Assembly: GCF_006094435.1 (NCBI RefSeq)
Contig: NZ_CP034783.1
Coordinates: 6,227,001-6,291,000, forward strand
Length of the DNA stretch: 64,000 nucleotides
Direction of reading: 5' to 3'
DNA from: Pseudomonas sp. MPC6
GTDB taxonomy: Bacteria; Pseudomonadota; Gammaproteobacteria; Pseudomonadales; Pseudomonadaceae
This document shows positions 18,211-27,400 of the stretch, piece by piece. Each line of letters opens with the position of its first letter. Positions within the stretch are counted from its first letter, which is position 1. The notes under the pieces are model-generated. The model was not told the DNA's origin, ran no database searches, and worked only from the letters and a program-made list of their open reading frames with translations. Made by a program: the position numbers and the translations under genes.

Positions 18211-19476
18211 ATGTATTTGTTCCGTCTAGCCATGGCCAGCCTGGCTAACCGCCGCTTTACCGCGATCCTCACCGCGTTCGCCATCGCCCTGTCGGTCTGC
18301 CTGCTGCTGGCGGTGGAACGGGTGCGTACCGAGGCCAAGGCCAGTTTCGCCAGCACCATCAGCGGCACCGACCTGATTGTCGGCGCCCGTTCCGGCTCGG
18401 TGAACTTGCTGTTGTACTCGGTGTTCCGCATCGGCAACGCCACCAACAATATCCGCTGGGACAGCTTCGAACACTTCGCCAACAACCCGAAAGTGAAGTG
18501 GGCGATCCCGATGTCCCTCGGTGACTCCCATCGCGGATATCGGGTGATGGGCACCACCGAGGCGTACTTCGAGCATTACCAGTACGGCCGCCAACAACAC
18601 CTGGCGCTGGCCGCCGGTCGTGCCTTCGCCACAGACCCGTTCGAAGTGGTGCTCGGAGCCGAAGTCGCCGACGCATTGCACTACAAGTTGGGCGAAAAAC
18701 TGGTGCTGGCCCACGGCGTGGCCGTGATCAGCCTGGTCAAGCACGACGACAAACCGTTCACCGTGGTCGGCATTCTCAAGCGCACCGGCACCCCGGTAGA
18801 CCGCACGTTGCACATCAGCCTCGGCGGCATGGAGGCGATCCATGTCGATTGGCACAACGGCGTGCCGGCCCGCGGCAACGGTCGGATCAGCGCCGATCAG
18901 GCCCGCAACATGGACCTGACGCCGCAAGCGATCACCGCGTTCATGCTCGGTCTCAACAGCAAGATTTCGACCTTTGCCCTGCAGCGCGAGATCAATGAGT
19001 TCCGGGGCGAACCGATGCTGGCGATCCTGCCGGGGGTGGCGCTGCAAGAACTGTGGAGTTTGATGAGTACGGCGGAAAAGGCCTTGTTCGTGGTGTCGCT
19101 GTTCGTGGTGTTGACCGGGTTGATCGGCATGCTCACCGCCATTCTCACCAGCCTCAACGAACGGCGGCGCGAGATGGCGATTCTGCGCTCGGTGGGCGCC
19201 CGGCCTTGGCACATTGCGACCTTGCTGGTGCTGGAAGCGTTTGCGTTGGCGCTGTCGGGGGTGATAGCCGGCGTGGCGCTGCTCTATGTGGGCATCGCCG
19301 CCGCCCAGGGTTATGTCCAGGCCAATTACGGCTTGTATCTGCCCCTTGCCTGGCCAAGCGAATATGAATGGACGCTGCTCGGTGGCATCCTGTGCGCCGC
19401 CTTGCTGATGGGCAGCGTGCCGGCCTGGCGCGCGTATCGCCAATCCCTGGCTGATGGCCTGTCGATCCGACTATGA
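18211..19476 (+). CDS. ABC transporter permease, FtsX/MacB type
   Basis: 421 aa inner-membrane protein with one N-terminal transmembrane segment (about 16-36), a large periplasmic MacB-type domain (about 40-285), and three C-terminal segments (about 288-318, 340-370 and 385-407). The block IGMLTAILTSLNERRREMAILRSVGARPWHI is the FtsX signature. ATG at 18211 follows the ATPase stop by one base, and MYLFRLAMASLANRR is the expected start. Together with the ATPase it forms a type VII (MacB-like) transporter; no outer-membrane channel or MacA-type adaptor is encoded here. Confidence 0.92.
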   Translation: MYLFRLAMASLANRRFTAILTAFAIALSVCLLLAVERVRTEAKASFASTISGTDLIVGARSGSVNLLLYSVFRIGNATNNIRWDSFEHFANNPKVKWAIPMSLGDSHRGYRVMGTTEAYFEHYQYGRQQHLALAAGRAFATDPFEVVLGAEVADALHYKLGEKLVLAHGVAVISLVKHDDKPFTVVGILKRTGTPVDRTLHISLGGMEAIHVDWHNGVPARGNGRISADQARNMDLTPQAITAFMLGLNSKISTFALQREINEFRGEPMLAILPGVALQELWSLMSTAEKALFVVSLFVVLTGLIGMLTAILTSLNERRREMAILRSVGARPWHIATLLVLEAFALALSGVIAGVALLYVGIAAAQGYVQANYGLYLPLAWPSEYEWTLLGGILCAALLMGSVPAWRAYRQSLADGLSIRL

Positions 19477-19487
19477 GGACGCTGAAG

Positions 19488-20006
19488 ATGCCCCGCGCTG
19501 TGCTTGCGCTGTTGATGCTGGTCGCCCTGCCGCTGTGGGCGGCCGCGCCGAAAGACCTGACCTGGTCGGAAATGATCCCGCCTGACGCCGCACCGGAAGT
19601 GCCGAACATGACGCCACTGCACGACCTGTCGCAAATGGGCGACGCGCTGGCTGCTGAATCGGCGCCCGCGGCCAGGCAGGACATGCCGGATGCGCCGGTG
19701 GTGAACACCCTCGATGGCCAGAACATCCGTTTGCCTGGCTACATCGTGCCGCTGGAAGTCAGTGAAGAAGGTCGCACGACGGAGTTTTTGCTGGTGCCTT
19801 ATTTCGGCGCCTGCATTCATGTGCCGCCACCGCCATCGAACCAGATCGTGCATGTGAAAAGCGCAGTCGGTGTGAAACTCGATGAGTTGTATCAGCCGTA
19901 CTGGATCGAGGGGGCGCTGCAGGTCAAGGCATCGAGCAGTGAGTTGGCTGATGCGGGGTATCAGATGGAGGCGGACAAGATTTACGCGTATGAACTGCCG
20001 GAGTGA
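19488..20006 (+). CDS. Periplasmic DUF3299 protein
   Basis: 172 aa. The signal peptide MPRAVLALLMLVALPLWAAA precedes a mature chain with the DUF3299 core: RLPGYIVPLEVSEEGRTTEFLLVPYFGACIHVPPPPSNQIVHV (split over about 78-120), including one Cys and one His that could bind a metal. The start at 19488 is chosen because GAGG lies eight bases upstream; an ATG at 19473 overlapping the permease stop is possible and adds five residues. Last gene of the zinc-linked operon. Function unknown. Confidence 0.85.
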   Translation: MPRAVLALLMLVALPLWAAAPKDLTWSEMIPPDAAPEVPNMTPLHDLSQMGDALAAESAPAARQDMPDAPVVNTLDGQNIRLPGYIVPLEVSEEGRTTEFLLVPYFGACIHVPPPPSNQIVHVKSAVGVKLDELYQPYWIEGALQVKASSSELADAGYQMEADKIYAYELPE

Positions 20007-20034
20007 ATCCGACCATTTTGTGTTCAAGGAAGGC

Positions 20035-20107
20035 CCCTTCGCGGGCAAGCCGCGCTCCTACAAGGACACCACCAATCCCGTAGGAGCGAGGCTTGCCCGC
20101 GAAGAGG
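20035..20107. repeat. REP doublet
   Basis: CCCCTTCGCGGGCAAGC at the left and GCTTGCCCGCGAAGAGG at the right, with GCTCCTAC/GTAGGAGC next to a short central loop. It lies after the DUF3299 stop and may end transcription of the zinc operon. Confidence 0.88.
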
Positions 20108-20148
20108 CCCTCAAGAACATTACAAGAACCAAGGCCATCACTGTTTCA

Positions 20149-20162
20149 TTGAGCTGAATCAA
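20149..20162 (+). promoter_or_regulatory. Candidate ANR/FNR box upstream of oprG
   Basis: TTGAGCTGAATCAA matches the TTGAT-N4-ATCAA consensus at nine of ten defined positions. It lies 66 bases before the oprG start, a suitable distance for activation. oprG of P. aeruginosa is known to be controlled by oxygen and iron, which agrees. Confidence 0.62.
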
Positions 20163-20227
20163 AAGACCGGACCAGACGCTTCCGTACCATTGGACATCGA
20201 ACATTTTTAACGTCCTCTGGAGCCTCC

Positions 20228-20926
20228 ATGCACAAGTCCTTGCTCAGCGCTTCGCTGTTCGCCCTCGCGCTCGCAGCCCCGCTCGCCCATGCCCATGACG
20301 CCGGCGACATCATCGTTCGTGCCGGTGCGATCACCGTCAACCCGGAAGCCGACAGCTCCAGCGTCAAGGTCGATCAAGGCCCGCTGGCGGGTGCCGACCT
20401 GGGCGGCAAGGCCACCATGAGCAGCGACACGCAACTGGGCCTGAACTTCGCGTACATGCTCGACAGCCATTGGGGGATCGAGCTGCTCGCGGCCTCGCCG
20501 TTCGAACATGACGTGAAGCTCAAGGGCACCGCCCTGGGGGCGGCCAACGGTAAACTCGGCAGCCTGAAACACCTGCCGCCAACCTTGAGCGTCGTGTACT
20601 ACCCACTGGACGCGAAGTCCGTGTTCCAGCCGTATGTCGGTGCCGGTATCAACTACACCTGGATCTATGACGAGCACGTCGGCAGTGAAGCCAGCGCCAA
20701 CGGTTTCAGCAACTTCAAGGCGGAGAACTCCTGGGGCATGGCGTTTCAGGTGGGCGCTGACTACATGCTGACCGACAACGTGATGATCAACGCCCAGGTG
20801 CGCTACATCGACATCGATACCACTGCGACTGTGGAGAATAACGCCGTGGCGCAGGGCACCCGCGCCAAGGTCGATGTCGACGTGGATCCGTTCATCTACA
20901 TGGTTGGGCTCGGTTACAAATTCTAA
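20228..20926 (+). CDS. oprG: Outer-membrane protein OprG (OmpW family)
   Basis: 232 aa eight-stranded outer-membrane barrel. The signal peptide ends PLAHA, followed by HDAGDIIVRAGAITVNP, the canonical OmpW N terminus. The family segments NFAYMLDSHWGIELLAASPF and PPTLSVVYYPL, then QPYVGAGINYTWIYDE, are present, and the chain ends in VGLGYKF with the terminal Phe required for barrel assembly. The family forms a channel for small hydrophobic or amino-acid-like molecules. CTCTGGAGCCTCC precedes the ATG. A monocistronic unit between two REPs. Confidence 0.96.
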   Translation: MHKSLLSASLFALALAAPLAHAHDAGDIIVRAGAITVNPEADSSSVKVDQGPLAGADLGGKATMSSDTQLGLNFAYMLDSHWGIELLAASPFEHDVKLKGTALGAANGKLGSLKHLPPTLSVVYYPLDAKSVFQPYVGAGINYTWIYDEHVGSEASANGFSNFKAENSWGMAFQVGADYMLTDNVMINAQVRYIDIDTTATVENNAVAQGTRAKVDVDVDPFIYMVGLGYKF

Positions 20927-20943
20927 GCCCGCCACCAGCTCTC

Positions 20944-21043
20944 TATAGGAGCTGGCTTGCCAGCGATGGTCTCAAGAACGACGCCTTTATTCAGAAAGAA
21001 CGCGTTATCGTTGACGTCCATCGCGAGCAAGCTCGCTCCTACA
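20944..21043. repeat. REP doublet
   Basis: TATAGGAGCTGGCTTGCCAGCGATGG at the left and CCATCGCGAGCAAGCTCGCTCCTACA at the right: two different REP subtypes paired head to head. The right end overlaps the epimerase gene and supplies its stop codon. Confidence 0.87.
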
Positions 21044-21977
21044 ATGAGTGGAGTCCCAGCAACCGCGCCAGACCAACGCGCAGCGGGGTTTGCTGCGGAT
21101 AGGTAAAGCGCTCCAGCAATCGCCGGTTGTTCGCCCGTGAATGGCGAATGTCACCCGAGCGCGCCGGGCCGTAGCTCACGGGCGGCAACTGACCGACCAC
21201 CGCCTCCAGCGCTTCAAGCATTTGCTTGAGGGTGGTGGCCTGGTTCCAGCCGACATTGACTGCGCCAACCTCGACCTGTGGTTGCTCGATGGCTTGCACC
21301 AGCAAGTCGACCAGGTCTTCGACGTAGACAAAATCACGCGTCTGCTCGCCATCACCGAACACGGTGATCGGCAGGCCTTTCTGCGCCCGCTCGCTGAAAA
21401 TGCTGATGACCCCGGAATACGGCGAGGACGGATCCTGTCGCGGGCCGAAGATGTTGAAGAAACGGAAGATCACCGGTTCCAGAGCATGTTGGCGACGGTA
21501 GAAATCGAAATAATGCTCGCTGGCCAATTTGTCCGATGCGTACGGCGTCAACGGGGCCTTGGGCGTCTCTTCATCGATCGACTCACCTTCGCCGTTATTG
21601 CCGTAGACCGCTGCGCTGGATGCAAACAGCACCCGCTTGACGCCGGCCTGGCGCATGGCTTCGCAGACATTCAGCGAGCCGATGAAGTTGCTCTGGTGAG
21701 TCTTCACCGGATCGTCCACCGACGCCTGCACCGAAGCCACCGCCGCCAGGTGCGCGACCGCGCTGCAGCCGACCATCGCCCGCGCCACCAGTGCCGAGTC
21801 GGCAACATCGCCCAAAATCAGTTCGACCTTGGGGTTATCCAACGGCAGATTACTGCGTTTGCCGGTGGACAGGTCATCGAGAATCCGCACCGAATGGCCC
21901 TTGGCGAGCAAGGCATCCGTCAGGTGCGAACCGATGAAACCGGCACCGCCGGTGATGAAAACAGGGCCGTCAGCCAT
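21039..21977 (-). CDS. NAD-dependent sugar-nucleotide epimerase/dehydratase (SDR)
   Basis: 312 aa extended short-chain dehydrogenase. The NAD-binding motif GGAGFIGS is near residues 11-18, then LDDLSTGKRSNL. The catalytic YASDK (Tyr and Lys) is near 146-150, preceded by SSAAVYG. This pattern is typical of UDP-glucose/GlcNAc 4-epimerases and related enzymes, but the actual sugar is not determined. The ATG at 21977 begins MADGPVFITGGAGF. It overlaps the next gene upstream by eight bases. Its TAG stop lies within the REP at 20944-21043. Confidence 0.88.
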   Translation of the reverse strand: MADGPVFITGGAGFIGSHLTDALLAKGHSVRILDDLSTGKRSNLPLDNPKVELILGDVADSALVARAMVGCSAVAHLAAVASVQASVDDPVKTHQSNFIGSLNVCEAMRQAGVKRVLFASSAAVYGNNGEGESIDEETPKAPLTPYASDKLASEHYFDFYRRQHALEPVIFRFFNIFGPRQDPSSPYSGVISIFSERAQKGLPITVFGDGEQTRDFVYVEDLVDLLVQAIEQPQVEVGAVNVGWNQATTLKQMLEALEAVVGQLPPVSYGPARSGDIRHSRANNRRLLERFTYPQQTPLRVGLARLLGLHSL

Positions 21978-22854
21978 GGCGATAAAACCTATCCAGTAAG
22001 CCCGGGAGTGCCGCGCGCCAGGCGCGGGGCTTGATGCCGAACGTGTGCAGAATTTTCTTGCAGGCCAGCACCGCGTGTTGCGGCTCTTCGGCGGCATCCG
22101 GACGCGCGGCGTGAGCCTGGGCGGTCGGTGCTTCGATGGCCAGCGGGTGCAAGGCACGGGCTTCGGTCAGGATCGCCTGCCCCAGCGCCAGCGGCGTGGT
22201 CGCCTCATGCCCGGCGTAATGATAGGTGCCCCACAGCGGCGCGGCACAATCGAGTTGCTTGAGTACCGAAATGATCACCCGTGCGGCGTCATCCACGGGC
22301 GTCGGATTGCCTCGACGGTCGTCGGCCATCAGCAGTTCTTCAGGCGTTTCTGCCCGAGCGAGAAAACGCCCGAGGCTGCCGTCGGGACTGTCATCGAGCA
22401 ACCAGCCGAAACGCAGCAGCACATGTTGCGGACAAGTGGCGCGTACACTTTTCTCGATCCGCCACAAGGCCTGACCGCGCAGCCCCAGGGGCACAGGCTC
22501 GTCTTTTTCGCTGTAGGCCGTGGCTCGGGAGCCATCGAACACGCGATAGCTCGACGGTTGCAGCAGAACGATGTTGTGATGCTGGCACAGCTCGGCCAGA
22601 CGCTCGATCGCCCGTTCCTGCCCGGCCAGACGCTCCTCGCTGACCACCTCCGCCTGGAACCAGTCGAAGTAGTAGGCGAGGTTGATCAGCGCGTCCGGGC
22701 GGGTGTCGTCGAGCAGTTGCGTCAGGCTCGCGGCATCCCAGCCGTCTTGCGGTGGGCGGGGGGCGAGGAAGCCGATGTCTTCCTCCGCACCGAGGCGAAT
22801 CAGCGCCTGCCCAAGGGCATTTCCGCCGCCCAGTAACATAAGGCGCATTCGCAT
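21970..22854 (-). CDS. NAD(P)-binding, RmlD-like sugar-nucleotide reductase family protein
   Basis: 294 aa Rossmann-fold protein. It starts MRMRLMLLGGGNALGQALIRLG, a nucleotide-binding glycine loop, and has the RmlD-like segments DALINLAYYFDWFQAE and LQPSSYRVFDGS, then LRFGWLLDD. The Ser/Tyr/Lys catalytic set is not clearly complete: the expected YxxxK is replaced by a region around GQALWRIEK. It may therefore be a regulatory or divergent enzyme working with the SDR encoded just downstream. The start could also be the ATG two codons later. Confidence 0.78.
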   Translation of the reverse strand: MRMRLMLLGGGNALGQALIRLGAEEDIGFLAPRPPQDGWDAASLTQLLDDTRPDALINLAYYFDWFQAEVVSEERLAGQERAIERLAELCQHHNIVLLQPSSYRVFDGSRATAYSEKDEPVPLGLRGQALWRIEKSVRATCPQHVLLRFGWLLDDSPDGSLGRFLARAETPEELLMADDRRGNPTPVDDAARVIISVLKQLDCAAPLWGTYHYAGHEATTPLALGQAILTEARALHPLAIEAPTAQAHAARPDAAEEPQHAVLACKKILHTFGIKPRAWRAALPGLLDRFYRHG

Positions 22855-22893
22855 AGAGTCAGCAGGCCCAGTCTGATTGGAACAATGGCTAAT

Positions 22894-22917
22894 CGACATT
22901 GCGCGCGGGCAATGTCG
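22894..22917. promoter_or_regulatory. Perfect 9-base inverted repeat in the divergent gap before lhr
   Basis: CGACATTGC and GCAATGTCG flank a GCGCGG loop. It lies 40 bases upstream of the RmlD-like gene start and 153 bases before lhr. It could be an operator or a hairpin. The remaining part of this 215-base gap shows no clear promoter. Confidence 0.5.
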
Positions 22918-23069
22918 TCGATAGTGCCGGAATCGTTGCATTTTGCGGGTTTAGAGCGCAACCGTCATCCGTAAAGTGTACATCTCCCGCAATTGTGGTG
23001 CTGCCACTGGCCAATAGAGAGCTTGAGCGGTACTTGCAACTTCACACCCCCACCCGCATAAATTACCCC

Positions 23070-26000
23070 ATGAACCTGCCCATCCCCGCAGACAGCGCCC
23101 TGACAGGCTTCCACCCTGCCGTCAGCGCCTGGTTCGGCAACACGTTCCCGACGGTCACCGCCGCCCAGGCCCGGGCGTGGCCGTTGATTCGCCAGCACCG
23201 TTCAACATTGATCGCCGCCCCCACCGGGTCCGGCAAGACCCTCACCGCGTTTCTCGCGGTGATCGATGACCTGGTCCACCGCGGCCTGGAAACCGCCGGT
23301 GGCCTGCCCGACGAAACCCTGGTGGTCTACGTCTCGCCGCTGAAAGCCTTGTCCAACGACATCCAGATCAACCTGCAAAACCCGTTGGCCGGCATTACCG
23401 AGCAATTGCGCCTGATGGGCCTGCCCGAACTGCAGATCACGACCGCCGTGCGCACGGGCGATACGCCGCAAAAAGACCGCTCGGCCATGCGCAGGACAGC
23501 ACCGCACATTCTGGTGACCACGCCGGAATCGCTGTACGTGCTGCTTGGCTCCGACTCGGGTCGGCAAATGCTCAAGACCACGCGCACGGTCATCGTCGAC
23601 GAAATCCATGCCATTGCCGCCAGCAAACGCGGCAGCCACCTGGCCCTGAGCCTGGAACGCTTGCAGGCACTGTGCACGCAACCCTTGATGCGCATCGGCC
23701 TGTCTGCCACGCAAAAGCCGATCGAAGCGGTCTCGCGTTTTCTGGTCGGTCGCGACCGTCCGTGCGACATCATCGATATCGGCCACGCCCGGCCGCGCGA
23801 CCTGGACATCGAAGTGCCGCCCGTGCCGTTATCGGCGGTGATGGCCAACGATGTCTGGGAACTGGTGTATGACCGCCTCGCCGCCCTCGCCCGCGAGCAC
23901 CGGACCACGCTGATCTTCGTCAACACCCGGCGCCTGGCCGAACGCCTGAGCCGGCACTTGAGCGAGCGTCTGGGCAAGGACGCGGTCGCCGCCCACCACG
24001 GCAGCCTGGCCAAGGAGTTTCGCCTCGACGCCGAGCAACGGCTCAAGCGCGGCGACCTGCAAGTGCTGATCGCGACCGCCTCGCTGGAGTTGGGGATCGA
24101 CATCGGCGACGTCGACCTGGTCTGCCAGATCGCCTCGCCGCGCTCGATTGCCGGGTTTCTGCAACGGGTCGGCCGCTCCGGGCACCAGGTCGGCGGCACG
24201 CCCAAGGGGCGGTTGTTTGCCACCACCCGCGATGACTTGATCGAATGCATCGCCCTGCTCGACTGCGTGCGTCGCGGCGAACTCGACACCTTGCAGATTC
24301 CCCGGGCACCGCTGGACGTACTCGCGCAACAGATCATCGCTGAAGTCAGCTGTCAGGAATGGCAGGAGCAGGCACTGCTGGAGCTGTTCCGCCGGGCCTC
24401 GCCTTATGCCGAACTCGACGAACAGCATTATCAGGCGCTGCTGCACATGCTCGCCGACGGCTACAACGGGCGTCAGGGCATCCGCAGCGCTTACCTGCAC
24501 CGCGACGCCGTGACCCGCACGTTGCGCGGTCGTCGGGGCAGCAAACTGACCGCCGTGACCAGTGGCGGGACCATCCCGGACAACGCCGACTACAGCGTAT
24601 TGCTGGAGCCTCAAGGGCTGAACATCGGCAGCGTCAACGAAGACTTCGCGGTGGAAAGCATCGCCGGCGACGTCTTCCAGCTAGGCAACACCTCTTATCG
24701 AATCCTGCGGGTGGAAACCGGCAAGGTCCGGGTCGAAGACGCTCAGGGTCAGCCGCCGACCATCCCGTTCTGGCTTGGTGAAGCACCCGGTCGCAGCGAT
24801 GAACTGTCGTTTGCCGTGGCACGCTTGCAAGGGCAACTCGATGACCTGCTGGGCGCCACGCCCGGTGACTTGCAGCCCGCGCTCGACTGGTTGACCGACA
24901 CCCTGGGCCTCAATCTGGCCAGTGCCGAGCAACTGGTGGATTACCTGGCTCGTGCACGGCTGACCCTCGGCGCCCTGCCCTCGCAAGACACGCTGGTGAT
25001 GGAGCGGTTTTTCGACGAGTCCGGCGGCACCCAACTGATCATCCACACCCCGTTTGGCAGCCGTATCAACCGCGCCTGGGGGATGGCCCTGCGCAAGCGC
25101 TTCTGCCGCACCTTCAACTTTGAACTGCAGGCGGCCGCCAGCGAGGACGCCATTGTGCTGTCGCTGTCCAGCAGCCACAGCTTTGAGCTGGATGAGGTCT
25201 GGCGGTATCTGCACAGCCACCGCGCCGAGCACATCCTGACTCAAGCGGTGCTCGAAGCGCCGCTGTTCGGCGTACGCTGGCGCTGGAATGCCGGGGTGGC
25301 GCTGGCGCTGCCGCGTTACACCGGTGGGCGCAAAGTCGCACCGCAGATCCAGCGGATGAAAAGCGAAGACCTGATCGCCAGCGTGTTTCCCGATCAGATT
25401 GCCTGCGTGGAAAACCTCGCCGGCGAACGGGAGATTCCCGAGCATCCCCTGGTGGAACAAACCCTGGACGATTGCCTCCACGACGCCATGGACTGTGAAG
25501 GCTGGCTGGCCTTGTTGCGCCGCATGGAGCGTGGCGACGTGCGCCTGATCAGCCGCGACCTGCCTGCCCCCTCGCCGCTGGCGGCAGAAATCCTCAGCGC
25601 CCGGCCCTACACCTTTCTCGACGATGCGCCGCTGGAAGAGCGTCGCACGCAAGCCGTGCTCAATCGTCGCTGGACCGACCCGCAATCCACCGACGACCTC
25701 GGGGCGCTGGATGCCGAGGCCATTCAAGCCGTGCGCGACGAAGCCTGGCCCGCGCCCACGGGCATCGATGAAATGCATGAGACGTTGATGAGCCTGGCGT
25801 GCATCACCGATGCCGAGGCACAGGCCAACCCTCATTGGCGCGAATGGCTGAACGCCTTGGCCGACAGCGGCCGCGCCAGTCGCTTGCAGATCAACCCGGC
25901 GCAATCACTGTGGCTGGCGCTGGAGCGGCTGACCTGTGTGCAGGCGATTTATCCACACGCCCCATTGTCGCCGCCGCTGGAGGCGTTGCCGGGTTTCGAT

Positions 26001-27386
26001 GAAGTCTGGAACACGGACGCTGCGGCACTTGAGGTGGTTCGCGGGCGGCTCAGCGCCTTTGGTCCGTTGCCGCTGCACGCGATTGCCGCCCCCTTGGGAC
26101 TACCGACGATTCAGGTCACCCAGGCGCTGGCCCAACTGGAGCGCGAAGGCTATGTGCTGCGCGGCCAGTTCACGCCCGGAGCCCCGCAGGAAGAGTGGTG
26201 CGAACGGCATCTGCTGGCGCGTATTCATCGCTATACGGTCAAGCGTCTACGGCGGGAAATCGAGCCGGTAGCGCTGCAGGACTTCATGCGCTTTCTGTTT
26301 GACTGGCAGCATCTGTCCGCGGCGACCCAAGGCCAGGGCAGCGCGGTGTTGCCGGCGATTGTCGCTCAGTTCGAAGGCTACCCTGCCGCGGCTTCGGCCT
26401 GGGACAGCGACATTCTGCCGGCGCGGATCAAAGGGTATTCGGCGAGCTGGCTGGATGATCTGTGTCGCAGCGGCAAGCTGGTCTGGACCCGCCTGACTGC
26501 GCGCAACAAGAGCGCCAGCATGGCGTTGCGCAGCACGCCGATTCTGCTGCTGCCGCGCAGTCAGGTCGGGTTGTGGAGCAGCCTGACCGAGCAAACCCCG
26601 GTCGACGAACTGTCGCCGAAAACGCAAAAGGTTCACCAAGCCCTCAGTCAACACGGCGCACTGTTTTTCGATGAGCTGATGCACGAAGCGCACCTGCTGC
26701 GCTCGGAGCTGGAAATCGCCTTGCAGGAGCTGGTAGGCGCCGGACTGGTGAACGCCGACAGCTTCGCCGGCCTGCGAGCGCTGATCACCCCCGCCAGTAA
26801 ACGCCAGGCCCGCAGCAGCCGACGCGGGCGCGGGGCGTTTGTCGGCGGGATGGACGATGCCGGGCGCTGGGCCTTGCTGCGCCGCGCAGCTGCCGCGCCG
26901 GTGGTGGATAACAAACGTCCGGCGCCGACGCCGGGCGATACCCTTGAACATATCGCCATGACCTTGCTGCGCCGCTATGGCGTGGTGTTCTGGCGTCTGC
27001 TGGAACGCGAGGCGGACTGGCTGCCAAGTTGGCGGGAATTGCTGCGCACCTTCCATCGGCTGGAGGCGCGGGGTGAGATTCGCGGCGGGCGGTTTGTCAG
27101 TGGTCTGGCGGGCGAGCAGTTCGCATTGCCTGAAGCGATTCCGTTGCTGCGCGAAGTTCGGCGCCGGCCCCATGACGGGAGTCTGGTAGCCGTGTGCGGG
27201 GTTGATCCGCTGAACCTCGCGGGTACGCTGTTGCCCGGCGCGAAAGTGCCGGCGTTGGCGAGTAATCGGTTGGTGTATCGCGATGGATTGCCGGCGGCGG
27301 CGGAGATTGCCGGCAAGCAGGTTTTCTGGCTGGAGTTGGATCAACAAGCCAGTGCTGAGGTGCGTAGCAAGCTGATCCGGCATTGA
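23070..27386 (+). CDS. lhr: Large superfamily-2 helicase Lhr
   Basis: 1438 aa ATP-dependent 3'-5' DNA/RNA-DNA helicase linked to DNA repair. Walker A is APTGSGKT (50-57), motif II VDEIHA (near 176), motif III LSATQ (near 210), and the second RecA lobe has ASLELGIDIGDVDLV and the motif VI block FLQRVGRSGHQ. It has the DUF4145/winged-helix core and the long C-terminal Lhr extension of unknown function. ATG at 23070 gives the usual length; the upstream frame is open but lacks homology. No partner nuclease gene is adjacent. Confidence 0.95.
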   Translation: MNLPIPADSALTGFHPAVSAWFGNTFPTVTAAQARAWPLIRQHRSTLIAAPTGSGKTLTAFLAVIDDLVHRGLETAGGLPDETLVVYVSPLKALSNDIQINLQNPLAGITEQLRLMGLPELQITTAVRTGDTPQKDRSAMRRTAPHILVTTPESLYVLLGSDSGRQMLKTTRTVIVDEIHAIAASKRGSHLALSLERLQALCTQPLMRIGLSATQKPIEAVSRFLVGRDRPCDIIDIGHARPRDLDIEVPPVPLSAVMANDVWELVYDRLAALAREHRTTLIFVNTRRLAERLSRHLSERLGKDAVAAHHGSLAKEFRLDAEQRLKRGDLQVLIATASLELGIDIGDVDLVCQIASPRSIAGFLQRVGRSGHQVGGTPKGRLFATTRDDLIECIALLDCVRRGELDTLQIPRAPLDVLAQQIIAEVSCQEWQEQALLELFRRASPYAELDEQHYQALLHMLADGYNGRQGIRSAYLHRDAVTRTLRGRRGSKLTAVTSGGTIPDNADYSVLLEPQGLNIGSVNEDFAVESIAGDVFQLGNTSYRILRVETGKVRVEDAQGQPPTIPFWLGEAPGRSDELSFAVARLQGQLDDLLGATPGDLQPALDWLTDTLGLNLASAEQLVDYLARARLTLGALPSQDTLVMERFFDESGGTQLIIHTPFGSRINRAWGMALRKRFCRTFNFELQAAASEDAIVLSLSSSHSFELDEVWRYLHSHRAEHILTQAVLEAPLFGVRWRWNAGVALALPRYTGGRKVAPQIQRMKSEDLIASVFPDQIACVENLAGEREIPEHPLVEQTLDDCLHDAMDCEGWLALLRRMERGDVRLISRDLPAPSPLAAEILSARPYTFLDDAPLEERRTQAVLNRRWTDPQSTDDLGALDAEAIQAVRDEAWPAPTGIDEMHETLMSLACITDAEAQANPHWREWLNALADSGRASRLQINPAQSLWLALERLTCVQAIYPHAPLSPPLEALPGFDEVWNTDAAALEVVRGRLSAFGPLPLHAIAAPLGLPTIQVTQALAQLEREGYVLRGQFTPGAPQEEWCERHLLARIHRYTVKRLRREIEPVALQDFMRFLFDWQHLSAATQGQGSAVLPAIVAQFEGYPAAASAWDSDILPARIKGYSASWLDDLCRSGKLVWTRLTARNKSASMALRSTPILLLPRSQVGLWSSLTEQTPVDELSPKTQKVHQALSQHGALFFDELMHEAHLLRSELEIALQELVGAGLVNADSFAGLRALITPASKRQARSSRRGRGAFVGGMDDAGRWALLRRAAAAPVVDNKRPAPTPGDTLEHIAMTLLRRYGVVFWRLLEREADWLPSWRELLRTFHRLEARGEIRGGRFVSGLAGEQFALPEAIPLLREVRRRPHDGSLVAVCGVDPLNLAGTLLPGAKVPALASNRLVYRDGLPAAAEIAGKQVFWLELDQQASAEVRSKLIRH

Positions 27387-27400
27387 TGTTGTCTGGCCTG

